A DNA stretch of 64,000 nucleotides. It comes from Perilla frutescens (lineage: Eukaryota > Streptophyta > Magnoliopsida > Lamiales > Lamiaceae). The translations under genes and the position numbers were made by a program. The stretch is from the NCBI GenBank assembly GCA_026008535.1, contig BRKX01000006.1:5726501-5790500 (forward strand), written 5' to 3'. The notes below the pieces were generated by a model. The model was not told where the DNA came from and searched no databases. It saw nothing but the letters and a program-made list of their open reading frames with translations. Positions 12,373 to 23,020 of the stretch are shown here, piece by piece (within the stretch, counting starts at the first letter, position 1; each line of letters begins with the position of its first letter).

Positions 12373-12670
12373 TATTCCATTAAAGAAAGAAGACAACCAC
12401 GGAGGCAAGAACAGACACATAAATAAACCAGGAGATAAACATACATATTGAATAACACAAAAACTCTCACACACAGATAGTGTCACTCAAGATCCTTCAC
12501 AGTGAGAGGATTACCCAGTTTACAACACTCACTATTCGGAGGGTACAGGGATTTACTTAACACCAGATCTAGAGCAATATGAATTTATCAAATTTCTTAA
12601 GTTCACACACTGAACTCTACCAAGGATCTGAAAGATCCTTAAAGATTAAAGACACAATACAAAGATCTAC
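12373..12670 (-). other. Copia 5' leader, proximal part
   Basis: Noncoding sequence upstream of gag on the minus strand, interrupted at 12670 by the CACTA insertion and continuing from 24378. Confidence 0.6.
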
Positions 12671-12739
12671 CACTACAAAAAAATCCACATTTTAGCGACA
12701 GATTTTTCCATCGCTAAACATAAAAAATTCGTCATTAAA

Positions 12740-14100
12740 TGATAAACTCGGGATTTGCATGTGTTTCAGATGTGCTTTTTACGTATTTTTGGAGTCGAAT
12801 GCAATGGTTTGTGATTGTTTTGAATAGTTTTATGTTGTGTTGGTACAATCACAAGTTTATCGAGTGTTGACAGGAAAATCGCCTATTTTGGACGTGTTTT
12901 GAAGTGTACATGGTTACCGGGTGGAAGGAGTACTTGAGTTGAGACTGGAAAGGTGAAAACGAGCCGGAAAAGCATGGTTTTAGAGAGAGTAAGATGGCAC
13001 GGCCCGTGCCATGAAACATGCATACTGAAAAGTCTCGGTAACAACGGTACGGACCGTGCCGTCGTACAGCACGGACCGTGCCCCATGCCATAACCCCCGT
13101 CGAGAGTTTGTTCAACGGCACGGACCGTGCCACCTTGTTCTGAAAATTGGTGTTCTTTTCTTGTTAGACTCTGTGTTTCCTCAACTATATAAGACTTTCC
13201 TTTGGATGAATTTTGGGGATACTGTTTACCCTACTATTGAAGCGGAAGAGTGTTGTGAAGAAGGAGAACGTGAAGAACAAAGGCTGATCACCCAGTATAA
13301 GTTGTTTATGAGTTTTATTTTAATTTAGACTATGAGTTGTGTAATCAATACAGTATTCTCTCTAGATTTCTATTTCACCATGAGCGGCTGAACGTATATT
13401 AATTCTGGGGTTTGCATACATGTGGATTCGATGTTATTAATCTAATTATGTTATTGTTCCCTTCCGATTTTTGTGTTCGACTGTTCAACTACTTTATTTT
13501 ATGCTTCGATTACTGACCATAATTGATTGCATGTGTAGTTGGTGAATTTGAGACCTGGCGGAGATAATTAACTGACGGATTAATTGAACAGTTTGATATA
13601 ATTCTTCATGAATTTGTAGGGGATAAAATCTGATGCTTTAGGGAGTTACTAAATTTATCTAGAGACGAAAGTAATAGGAAATTTATTAATCAACGATTAC
13701 CTTGAACCCTGGCGGAGATAGGTAGCAACTTTTCTGAGTTCTCCACTAATAATCGGATTAAAAATGGGAAGAATTAGGATCGGATTTGTACATAGATGAC
13801 ACATGTGAATTGCATTCCCTAGGATTAATCTCTATTAATTGAGTGATTTTGTTAATTTGATTTAGTTGATTTTCTTTGGATAGTCAATTTTATTATTTCT
13901 AGTTAATTGTTCCATTTTTATTTTTGATTGATTTGATTGGTGTCTAGTTTTAGTAATCCTACATAAAATTTATCTAGCCTGGATAATAGAAACGTGTTAG
14001 CTTAGTACTCAGTGTGGTCATATTTTCAGTCCATGTGGATACGATACTCGATTCACTACTATATTGCATTGTTCTGTGTTAGTTGCAGATTAGTGCATCA
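12740..14100 (+). repeat. Athila 5' LTR
   Basis: 1361 bases, TG...CA ends. A TATA-like TATATAAG lies at 13186-13193 with a GC-rich set of GGCACGGACCGTGCC-type palindromes just upstream (12990-13130), placed where an LTR promoter is expected. Open frames within the LTR are not element genes. Confidence 0.92.
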
Positions 14101-14106
14101 ACTTTT

Positions 14107-14124
14107 TGGCGCCATTGTCAGGGA
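14107..14124 (+). promoter_or_regulatory. Primer binding site, tRNA-Asp type
   Basis: TGGCGCCATTGTCAGGGA starts six bases after the LTR. It resembles TGGCGCCGTTGCCGGGGA, the complement of the tRNA-Asp 3' end used by many plant Athila/Tat elements, with three transition differences (G to A, C to T, G to A). Confidence 0.75.
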
Positions 14125-14184
14125 CTTGTATTTGATTTTACATTGATATTATTACTAACATCAATTTATTACTTCAGGTAGTGC

Positions 14185-16881
14185 ATGAAAACAAGGTCTA
14201 CACAGTCATACGTAGATCCTGTTCCAAGTTCCTTTGATCGAGCTCATAGACAGAGGAATAAGGAGCGCATGCGACAAGAAGCAGAAATGGCGGCCAACAA
14301 TGAGAATAATGATGTGGAAGTATTGGCTAGGAGGCTCCGAGAGATGTAGCAGAGATTGGCCAGACAAGCTGCGCCCGAACAAGAAGCCGCACCTCTAAAC
14401 CAGCTGTATCGGTCACCGATTGACAGATACTTAGGAGCCAGATGGGGTGGCGGCATCGCCGCTAACAACTTCGAACTCCATCCCACATTGATCAACATGG
14501 TAGCTGCGGAACAGTTCAATGGAAAGGCTACTGAGAATCCAAATGCTCATCTGGATGCATTTTTGGATATCTGCGACACCATCAAGATGAATGGTGTGAG
14601 TGACGACATTATTCGCATGAGGATGTTCATTTTCTCTCTTAGAGATCGAGGCAAGGAGTGGTTCAAGAGCCTGGACAAGGAATCCATCACCACATAGGAT
14701 CAAATGTGCCAAGCTTTCCTTGCCAAATACTTTCCTCCATCGAAAGCTCATAAAATAATTGCTGAGATTACTCATTTTTCACATATGGGAGATGAGTCAA
14801 TTTATGAAGCATGGGAGAGGTACAGAGATTTACTGCGATCTTGCCCACAACATGGATTCAACGCTGATCAGCAAATCACTCACTTCTACAGTGGATTGAC
14901 CAACAACACTAAAAGATTGGTGGACGCCTCGGCTGGAGAATGTCTGGTGAATAGAATCGCATCTGAAGCACTGTGGATTATAGAGGAGATGGTGGCCACC
15001 AGTTACCAATGGCCGATGGAGAGACGACAAACAAGGCCTGCAGCTGCAGTATCTGAGTCTGGGATGGATGGACTGAGAGCCGAGATTGAAGAACTGAAGA
15101 AGCAAGTTCTAGAGGAGCGGCACGCACACATGGATGTGAATGCAGTACAACAGCAAGGCTCTGAATCCTCTGCTGTAGAAGGTGTGAATTTTGTTAATCA
15201 GAAAAATTACAACAGTGGAAACTACAACAGAGGTTAGCAAGGATTCCAAAGTAACAGCATGGCATATCATCCAAGCAATAGGAATCACCTAAATTTTTCC
15301 TATGCTAACCCCAACAACGCCCTGCAACCTTCGGGTTTTGCTGCTCCCTCTGTAGGTCCTTCAGAGTCAAAGAAACATTCACTTGAGGATATGATGAGTC
15401 AGCTAATAGCTAACCAGAACAGCTTTATCAGGGCCACTGGAATGAAGATTACTCAGATCGAGGGAACTGTGAGTGCTCTGTCTAAGCAGTTGAATATGCT
15501 CGAGGTTCAAGTCGGACAAATAGCCAATAATTCATCGACTCAGCACAAGCCAGACCAGTTTTCCAATCGATCAGTGATCAATCCTAAGGATCAATGTAAT
15601 GCCATTCAGCTGAGAAGTGGAAAGGAATACATAAATCACAAGCATTTGCTACAAGATGAGGAAGATGACCATGTGGTCGAAGTCGTGCATGATGAGGTAG
15701 TTCCAGCTTCAGAGGTTCCATCCGCTTCTGTACCAAAAGTGGCACCTGCCACCACGGCACCCCTGACAGTTCCCATCAGTTCCACTGTCTCGTTTTTAAC
15801 TAGGCTAGCTAAGGCAAAGACTGAGCAGAAGAACGTGAAATTTATGGATATCTTCAAAAAGGTAAACATCAACATTTCTCTATTAGATACTTTACGAGAT
15901 ATGCATGGCTATGCTAAATTCCTGAAAGATGCCGTTTCTAAGAAGAGGAAGTTGGGAAAATTTGAAATTGTGAATTTATCTGAGGAACGTAGTGCAGTCT
16001 TGCAACGAAAGTTGCCTCTGAAGCAGAAAGACCCGGGTAGTTTTACTATTGCCTGTGTGATTGGTGGACGCACTTTTGGTAAAGTGTTGTGCGATTTGAG
16101 GGCTAGCATCAATCTGATGCCGTTGTCGATTTTTAAGAGATTGAAAATTGGTGACATTAAGCCGACTTCTATTGCACTGCAAATGGCGGATAGATCAGTT
16201 ACCTATCCGAGAGGAGTTGTAGAAGATGTACTGGTAAAGGTAGAAGAGTTTATCTTTCCTGCAGATTTTGTGGTTCTCGACATGCCGGAAGACAAGAATA
16301 TTCCATTGACTCTTGGAAGACCGTTCCTAGCTACAGGCTGTGCGTTGATCGATGTGTAAGACGGCCAGATGACATTCCGAATGAATGATGAGAAGATTAC
16401 ATTTTCTTTGTATGATGCTATGAAGAGGCCACACGAGAGTGACTTTGATGATTGCAAAGTGATAGAGTTAGTGAAGGATGAGTTTACCTGCACCGATGTG
16501 CCAGTTGCATTGGAAGACCCTCTGCAGCACTGTATCCAGCACTCTATTTATTCTATTGACTCATATAACTCTCTTGATTTTGCATGTGATGAAATTTTTG
16601 AATATCTTGCTATTTTAGATTCTATGCAGGAACTCCCGCAGGAACCAGTACAATACTTGGATATTCGAGATCTGCTGTCAGAAGGTATTGCAAAGATGGA
16701 GACTCCTGCCACTAAGTCGGCACCTACACCACCGGTCTTAGAGATGAAGCCACTCCCAGATCATTTGAGGTATGCCTTTTTAGGTGAGAATGATACATAT
16801 CCTGTTATTGTATCTTCTTTTCTATCTGTTGTGGAGTTGGATAAGTTGTTGAGAGTGCTAAGAAAATATAAGTCTGCTTAG
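14185..16881 (+). pseudogene. Athila gag-protease, one frame with several premature stops
   Basis: One reading frame runs from ATG at 14185 (MKTRSTQSYVDP) to 16881. It is interrupted by stops at about 14347, 14695, 15234 and 16357. Gag landmarks are FNGKATENPNAHLDAFLDICD, FSLRDRGKEWF and FLAKYFPPSKAHK, the plant retrotransposon gag domain. Protease landmarks are the region around CDLRASINLMPLSIF (catalytic site expected as DxGAS, here DLRAS) and LTLGRPFLATG. The stop at 14695 falls where homologues have Trp (TTWDQM) and 14347 and 15234 fall where Gln fits, so all are single transitions. No CCHC knuckle was recognised. Confidence 0.88.
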
Positions 16882-18733
16882 GTTGGCAAATTTCTAACAT
16901 AAAGGGGATTAACCCATCTATTTGTATGCATCGTATTTTACTTGAGCAGGATTACAAACCGAAAGTGCAAGCACAACGGAGGTTGAATCCGGTGATGCAA
17001 GAGGTGGTGAGAAAAGAAGTTTTGAAACTTCTAGATGCTGGGATGATCTATGCCATATCTGATAGTGAGTGGGTGAGCCCAACACAATGTGTTGCAAAGA
17101 AAGGAGGCATGATAGTTGTGAAGGATGAGAGGATGAGATGATTGCTACGTGACTCGTGACTGGATGGCGAGTCTGCATTGACTACCGTGCTCTGAATGTG
17201 GCTACACGTAAGGATCACTTTTCCCTTCCTTTCATTGATCAAATGTTGGATAGACTTGCAGGGTACGAGTATTATTGCTTCTTGGATGGCTATTCGGGTT
17301 ACAATCAAATTATGATTGCCCCCGAGGACCAACAGAAGTCGGCGTTTACTTGTCCCTATGGTGTTTTTGCATATCGACGTGTGTCGTTTGGTCTATGCAA
17401 TGCTCCAACCACATTCCAGTAGTGTATGATGGCCATTTTCCATGGTTTCATAGAGAAAATTATGGAGGTATTTATGGAAGACTTCTCTGTCTTTGGTTCC
17501 TCTTTTGATAATTGTTTGGAAAATCTGTCCCAAGTTTTGCAGCGATGTGAGAAGACGAATTTAGTTTTGAATTGGGAGAAATGCCATTTTATGGTACGCG
17601 AAGGTGTGGTGCTTGGCCACAAAGTCTCTACTGCCGGCCTGGAGGTCGATCAAGCCAAAGTTGTAGCTATCGAGAAGCTACCTTATCCTATCTCTGTTAA
17701 GACGGTTCGTAGCTTCCTTGGCCATGCTGGATTTTACCGGAGAATCATCAAGGATTTTTCCAAAATCTCCAAGCCTTTGTGTTCTCTGTTGGAGAAAGAT
17801 GTGAAGTTTGAGTTTGATAACGAGTGCATGGAGGCATTTGAGAAACTGAAGTTGGCTCTGGTAAGTGCACCAATTTTAATACAACCTATTTGGACTAAAC
17901 CATTTGTTTTGATGTATGATGCCAGTGATCTTGCCGTTGGAGCTATGTTGGGACAAAAGCAGGATAAATTCTTCCGAGTCATTCACTATGCCAGCAAGAC
18001 ACTCGACTGTGCCCAACAGAATTACACAACCACAAAAAAGGAGTTGCTAGCAGTGGTATTTTCTTTCGACAAATTCCGGGCTTATTTGATTGGGGTGCAA
18101 ACCATTGTCTATACCGACCATGCAGCCATCTGGTATCTGTTTCCCAAGAAAGATTCCAAGCCGAGATTGATTCGATGGATCTTGTTGCTGCAAGAGTTTG
18201 ATATGGAGATCAAGGATCGCAAGGGCTGTGAGAATACCGTGGCGGACCATCTATCCCATTTGGAGAAACCAGTGGAAGGCGAGGACCCAAAGTTGCTCAT
18301 AAATGAGAGTTTTCCGGATGAACAAGTACTAGAAATGAAAGCCGTTGACAAAACTCCGTGGTATGCAGACATTGTGAATTACATAGTGATTCGTGTCATT
18401 CCCAAGGATCTCAGCTCCTACCAACGCAAGAAATTCCTCCATGATGTCCAATTTTACTATTGGGAAGAACCAATTCTTTACAAGATGTGTGCTGATGCAG
18501 TGATTCGGAGATGCGTTCGAGATGACGAAATTCATGCTATCATAGAGCAGTGCCACGGTTCGCCCAGTGGAGGCCATTTCGTAGCCAATAGAACCGCTAT
18601 GAAGATTCAACAAAGTGGATTTTATTGGCCTCATCTCTACAGAGATTGCCATGCTTTCATCTCCAAGTGTATCGGTGTCAAAGAGTTGGTAATATTACCA
18701 AACGGGACGAGATACCTCAAAAATCCACGATGA
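16882..18733 (+). pseudogene. Athila reverse transcriptase, RNase H and integrase zinc finger, disrupted
   Basis: After a frameshift near 16881-16900 the RT N-terminus (INPSICMHRILLEQDYKP, WVSPTQCVAKKGG) lies in one frame. A second shift near 17145 moves to the frame holding GWRVCIDYRALN, FLDGYSGYNQI and SFGLCNAPTTFQ, followed by a stop at 17420. The expected catalytic YxDD is degraded to FMEDFSVF. RNase H follows (FVLMYDASDLAVGAMLGQ, YTTTKKELLAVVF, YTDHAAIWYLF), then the integrase HHCC zinc finger (CHGSPSGGHF...CHAFISKC). The frame is lost again near 18670 compared with the homologous copy at 57.2 kb. Confidence 0.9.
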
Positions 18734-19190
18734 TGGTCGAGTTGTTTGATGTGTGGGGGTAGATTTCATGGGACCATTCCCTAAATCTCGAGTATTCCTC
18801 TACATTTTGCTTGTTGTGGAGTATGTGTCTCGATGGGTGGAAGTCGTTCCTACTACCACCAATGACTCCAAAGTGGTGTTGAAGTTTTTGTGAAAAAATA
18901 TTCTGACTCGGTTCGGAGCTCCGAGAGCTTTGCTTAGTGATGGGGGGTCGCACTTCAACAATAAATGGCTTGGAAATTTGTTAGCCAAATATGGTGTGAA
19001 GCATAAAGTGACGTCTTCCTACCATCCTCAAGCCAATGGACAAGCCGAGCTTGCCAATATGGAGATCAATTAAATTCTAGAGAAGACTGTGGTGCACCGA
19101 AAGGATTGGGCGGATCGTCTCGATGATGCTCTTTGGGCCTATCGCACTACATACAAAACCCCTATAGGTATGTCTCATTTTCAGCTAGTT
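18670..19190 (+). pseudogene. Athila integrase core, truncated by internal deletion
   Basis: Broken frames still encode integrase core pieces matching the second copy at 56.8-57.3 kb (KSTMMVELFDVW, YHPQANGQAEL, DDALWAYRTTYKTPIG). It stops at SHFQLVF, after which sequence jumps directly into the downstream ORF. The second Athila copy has about 1.8 kb more at this point, including the integrase C-terminus. Confidence 0.82.
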
Positions 19191-19191
19191 T

Positions 19192-20277
19192 TTGACTACT
19201 ATCTCGGTATATAAGCGAAGAGGCGCCAGATACCCGTCCAGTATTTCATTTCAGCTGGATAACCGGTCATTCACTATCTCCTTAGAGGATTTAAATCGCA
19301 TCTTCAACAATGAGTGCGGGACTCCTAGTGAGCCGGCTTGGGAAGATGACTCATTCTGGAAGGCTATCACGAGGGTGAATGATGTTGACCCTGGCTCCAA
19401 TTTCCGACCTCACACGGCCAAGGCTTCCATGATCCGCAACCCCATTTTCCGCTTCCGGCAAAGAGCATGTGCAAATGCTATTTTTGCTCGATATGATAGT
19501 AGCACTGTGCAAAGCCGAGATATCTTCTATTTGTGATGTGCTCTGAGGCATCAACATTTTAATCTGGGGGCCCACATAGCTTCACACTTGAGCCACGCAG
19601 CCACCAAGAAAAGTGGTATTCTCATTTGTGGCGGCATCATCACACCTATTGCGGAGTATTGCGGTGTTGACTTCACTGATTGGGAGGTGCTGCCTGGGAA
19701 TATGGTATTATCTGTAGAGACATTGATCAATATGGATGTCATACGCGTGGATCGGGCTAGTCGGTGCTTCTTCACACAGAAAGCAGCGGGCCACTTTCCC
19801 TTGCCGAATCGTCATCTGACGAGAGTGTCCGACTAGCATCATTCCGCCAATTGGAGTATGTCTTCGCCAGCCCATCAAGCCGCCATAGCCGCCACTCAGC
19901 CGGTCTTGCCCTTTCGAGCATGTGTTGCCGAGTTAGCGAAGGATGAAGGGGCCGACGAGGAGGAGGAAGCAGAGCAGTCTGATGATGATGATGGCGGAGC
20001 TAGCACCGGGGGTGCCACCTCATAGGTGGATACTGATGCCCCTTCGAGTTCACGAGTGGGGGAACGTCGGCGATCTCGCCCCCGCTCTCAGGAGGAGCGT
20101 TTGGATGATGTGGAAGGTCATCTCTCTTCGGTCGAATCTGAGATACAAGGGCTGTGGGGCGAGTTCACTCACATGAACACGCGTGTTGGAGCCATTGATG
20201 CAAATGTAGCTACCATGTTACAAATGATGCAGCAGTGGGGGTTGCAGTTTCCCCCGAACCCGCCTCCGCCGTGATTT
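19192..20277 (+). pseudogene. Athila downstream ORF (plant transposon protein-like), three stops
   Basis: A single frame encodes YPSSISFQLDNRSFTISLED, a domain with RNPIFRFRQRACANAIFARYDSS...FYL, a segment ICGGIITPIAEYCGVDF, an acidic stretch and a C-terminal coiled-coil-like region ending in prolines (FPPNPPPP). Stops at about 19534, 19834 and 20023 interrupt it; at 19534 the second copy reads Trp (FYLWCAL), so this is a G-to-A change. In Athila-type elements this position has been called env-like or ORF2; its function is not established. The N-terminus is missing because of the upstream deletion. Confidence 0.75.
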
Positions 20278-21648
20278 CTGTTGAGGTTAGCGATTCAAGG
20301 TCTTCCCGTCTGTTTCTTCAAACTTATGCTCTTTCAAGAGTAAGTTTGGGAGGGTGGATGGATGTTATGCCTTGAATCCCTGTTCTAAGAATTTCTGTTA
20401 ATCGCTTTTTGCATTTAGTTAGTCCATTTGCATAAGTTTAGTGGTTTAGGTTGTAGGCATGTTTATTGCTTTTAAGTATGATACCAGGTGTATGTTGGAT
20501 TGGATTAATCTCATGCTATGTACTGTGATGAATGATGGTTGCCAATGATGAATTCTGGGATTGTTGAAATTGATTGTCTTTATTGAGTTTACTATGAGCA
20601 TGATAGGTGCAATTGCGATGAATTGCTTGGTTGTCTTGACCTGTGACTGTCCTGTAAGAATTTGAGCCTTATTATCATTTTCTTGTGTGTGAATTCTGGG
20701 TTATTGTTGAATGTCTAGAACTTGCCTCTTGTCTGCTCAAGTTTAACAGAATGTTGTCGGATTTTGAGATGATTTAAGGCCATTTTTGTTCACCCTCTTC
20801 TTATCATGTGTATTCTTGGCCAAAACACTTCAAATACCCATTGTAAGCCCCGTTTAGCTTTTGAGTCATTTCGTTGTTAGCCAATGTAATTCAATCCTGT
20901 TGTCAATATGTTTCTTTTCACTCGGACTTGTTGGGTGGGTAGAACAATTTTACGAGGGATGACTTATTTTGGTGGAACTTGGAGAGGAAGGATAAAATGA
21001 TGGAGTGTGGCTTGTGAAAAGGATTATGGAGCGAGAATATTCATATGGCACTTAGAGAAAAAATGAAAAATATGAAAAAAAAAAGAAAAAAAATATAGCT
21101 AAGTGGCGATCTCCATAATTTGATGATGCTTTTGATTTATGGTATTGGAAAAGGAGGAAGAGAACTAGACAAAGTCTAGTTTTACTCGGTTGGTATTGGG
21201 GTTGAGTGTTAAGTGAGGAAGTATTGAGAGTAATTAAACGCAATAAGTCCGATTTAGTCACTTGGCCTATATTTTCCCTACCTTGTCCAAAAGCCTACAT
21301 TACAACCAAATTAGAAAGTCCTTTTTTATCTTTATTCCACGTTCATTGCATGTAAAGGCGAGATTAGATATTGGGCAAGCTTATGGTTAATTCTTCAGTT
21401 AATCCAGTTCTGTGTGCTTTTATTGTTATCTTAAACACTTGAGAGTGAGTGATACACGAATTCGATGAGGCCATAAGTTCAAGGCTAAAGACGAGTTAGT
21501 AGTCGTGTTGTGCAAGAATATTTTTGCTCATTGTATACTTGATTTGGATGATTGATGTTTGTGGTGTCTGAGGCAATGAAAATGTCAAACATTCTCTATA
21601 TGCTTGAGTTTAATTCTTTCATTTGATTGTTCGAGGACGAACAATGAG
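20278..21648 (+). other. Athila 3' noncoding internal region
   Basis: No coding capacity seen between the downstream ORF and the polypurine tract. Sequence is matched, inverted, at 52.9-54.3 kb in the second copy, so it is part of the element. Confidence 0.75.
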
Positions 21649-21663
21649 TAAGTTTGGGGGAGA
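21649..21663 (+). promoter_or_regulatory. Polypurine tract of Athila element
   Basis: AAGTTTGGGGGAGA directly abuts the 3' LTR start TGATAAAC. The second copy has the equivalent tract at 52874 in inverse orientation. Confidence 0.8.
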
Positions 21664-23015
21664 TGATAAACTCGGGATTTGCATGTGTTTCAGATGTGCT
21701 TTTTACGTATTTTTTGAGTCGAATGTAATGGTTTGTGATTGTTTTGAATAGTTTTATGTTGTATTGGTACAATCACGGGTTTATCCAGTGTTGACAAGAA
21801 AATCACCTATTTTGGATGTGTTTTGAAGTGTACATAGTTACCGGGTGGAAGGAGTACTTGAGTCGAGACCGGGAAGGTGAAAATGAGCCGGAAAAGCATG
21901 GTTTTGGAGAGAGTAAGATGGCACGGTCCGTGCCGTGCCGTCGCACGGCACGGACCGTGCCCCATGCCGTAACCCCCGTCGAGAGTTTGTTCAACAGCAC
22001 GGACCATGATGTCACACGGCATGGACCGTGCCGTCTTGTTCCAAAAATTGGTGTTCTTTCCTTATTGGACTCTGTGTTTCCTCAACTATATAAGACTTTC
22101 CTTTGGACGACTTTTGGGGATACTTCTTACCCTACTATTGAAGCGGAAGAGTGCTGTGAAGAAGGAGAACACGAAGAACAAAGGTTGATCACCCGGCATA
22201 AGTTGTTTATGATTTTTATTTTAATTTAGACTATGAGTTGTGTAATCAATACAGTATTCTCTCTAGATTTCTATTTCACCATGAGCGGCTGAACGTATAT
22301 TAATTCTGGGGTTTGCATACATGTAGATTCGATGTTATTAATCTAATTATGTTATTCTTCCCTTCCGATTATTGTGTTCGAGTGTTCAACTGCTTTATTT
22401 TATGCTTTGATTACTAGCCATAATTGATTGCATGTGTAGTTGGTGAATTTGAGACCTGGCGGAGATAATTAACCGACGGATTAATTGAACAGTTTGATAC
22501 AATTCTTCATGAATCGGTAGGAGATAAAATCTGATGCTTTAGGGAGTTACTAAATTTACCTAGAGACAAAAGTAATAGGAAATTTATTAATCAACGATTA
22601 CCTTGAGACCTGGCGGAGATAGGTAACAACTTTTCTGAGTTCTCGACTAATAATCGGATTAAAAATGGGAAGAATTAGGATCGGATTTGTACATAGAAGA
22701 CACATGTGAATTGCATTCCCTAGGATTAACCTCTATTAATTGATTGAATTTGTTAATTTGATTTAGTTGATTTGCTTTGGATAGTCAATTTAATTGTTTC
22801 TAGTTAATTGTTCCATTTTTATTTTTGATTGATTTGATTGGTGTCTAGTTTTAGTAATCCCACATAAAATTTAGGTAGCCTGGATAATAGAAACGTGTTA
22901 GCTTAATACTCAGTGTGGTCATATTTTCAGTCCCTATGGATACGATACTCGATTCACTACTATATTGCATTGTCCTGTGTTAGTTGCAGATTAGTGCATA
23001 AAAATTAGTGCATCA
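21664..23015 (+). repeat. Athila 3' LTR
   Basis: 1352 bases, collinear with the 5' LTR. It has a short extra TAAAAATTAGTGCA-type duplication just before its end. The TATATAAG box and the GGCACGGTCCGTGCC palindrome cluster (21918-22035) are conserved. Confidence 0.92.
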
Positions 23016-23020
23016 TTAAA

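Larger units (their letters stand above)
7768..12670 (-). mobile_element. Degenerate Ty1/copia retrotransposon (continues at 24378 beyond a nested insertion)
   Basis: Reading on the minus strand from about 12372 the order is gag, zinc knuckle, protease, integrase, reverse transcriptase, RNase H, polypurine tract, LTR, which is the Ty1/copia order (integrase before RT). The leader is split at 12670/12671 by a CACTA element and resumes at 24378. No matching 5' LTR is found after the leader. Coding parts contain several stops and frameshifts, so the element is dead. Confidence 0.88.
12740..23015 (+). mobile_element. Athila-like Ty3/gypsy retrotransposon, full ends but internally deleted and decayed
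   Basis: Two LTRs start TGATAAACTC and end GTGCATCA, and the insertion is flanked by TTAAA (12735-12739, 23016-23020). Internal order is PBS, gag, protease, RT, RNase H, integrase, then an extra downstream ORF of the kind found in the Athila/Tat branch, then a polypurine tract. In-frame stops and at least three frameshifts make it non-autonomous. The integrase C-terminus is missing (see findings). The 5' and 3' LTRs differ at about ten positions in the first 180 bases by eye, so the insertion is not recent. Confidence 0.92.

Noticed and set aside
12849..13328. Open frames in the Athila LTR (also at 21803-22229 and 52323-52847)
   Set aside because: They lie in LTR sequence, differ between copies in length and frame, and their content is set by the CACGGACCGTG palindromes.
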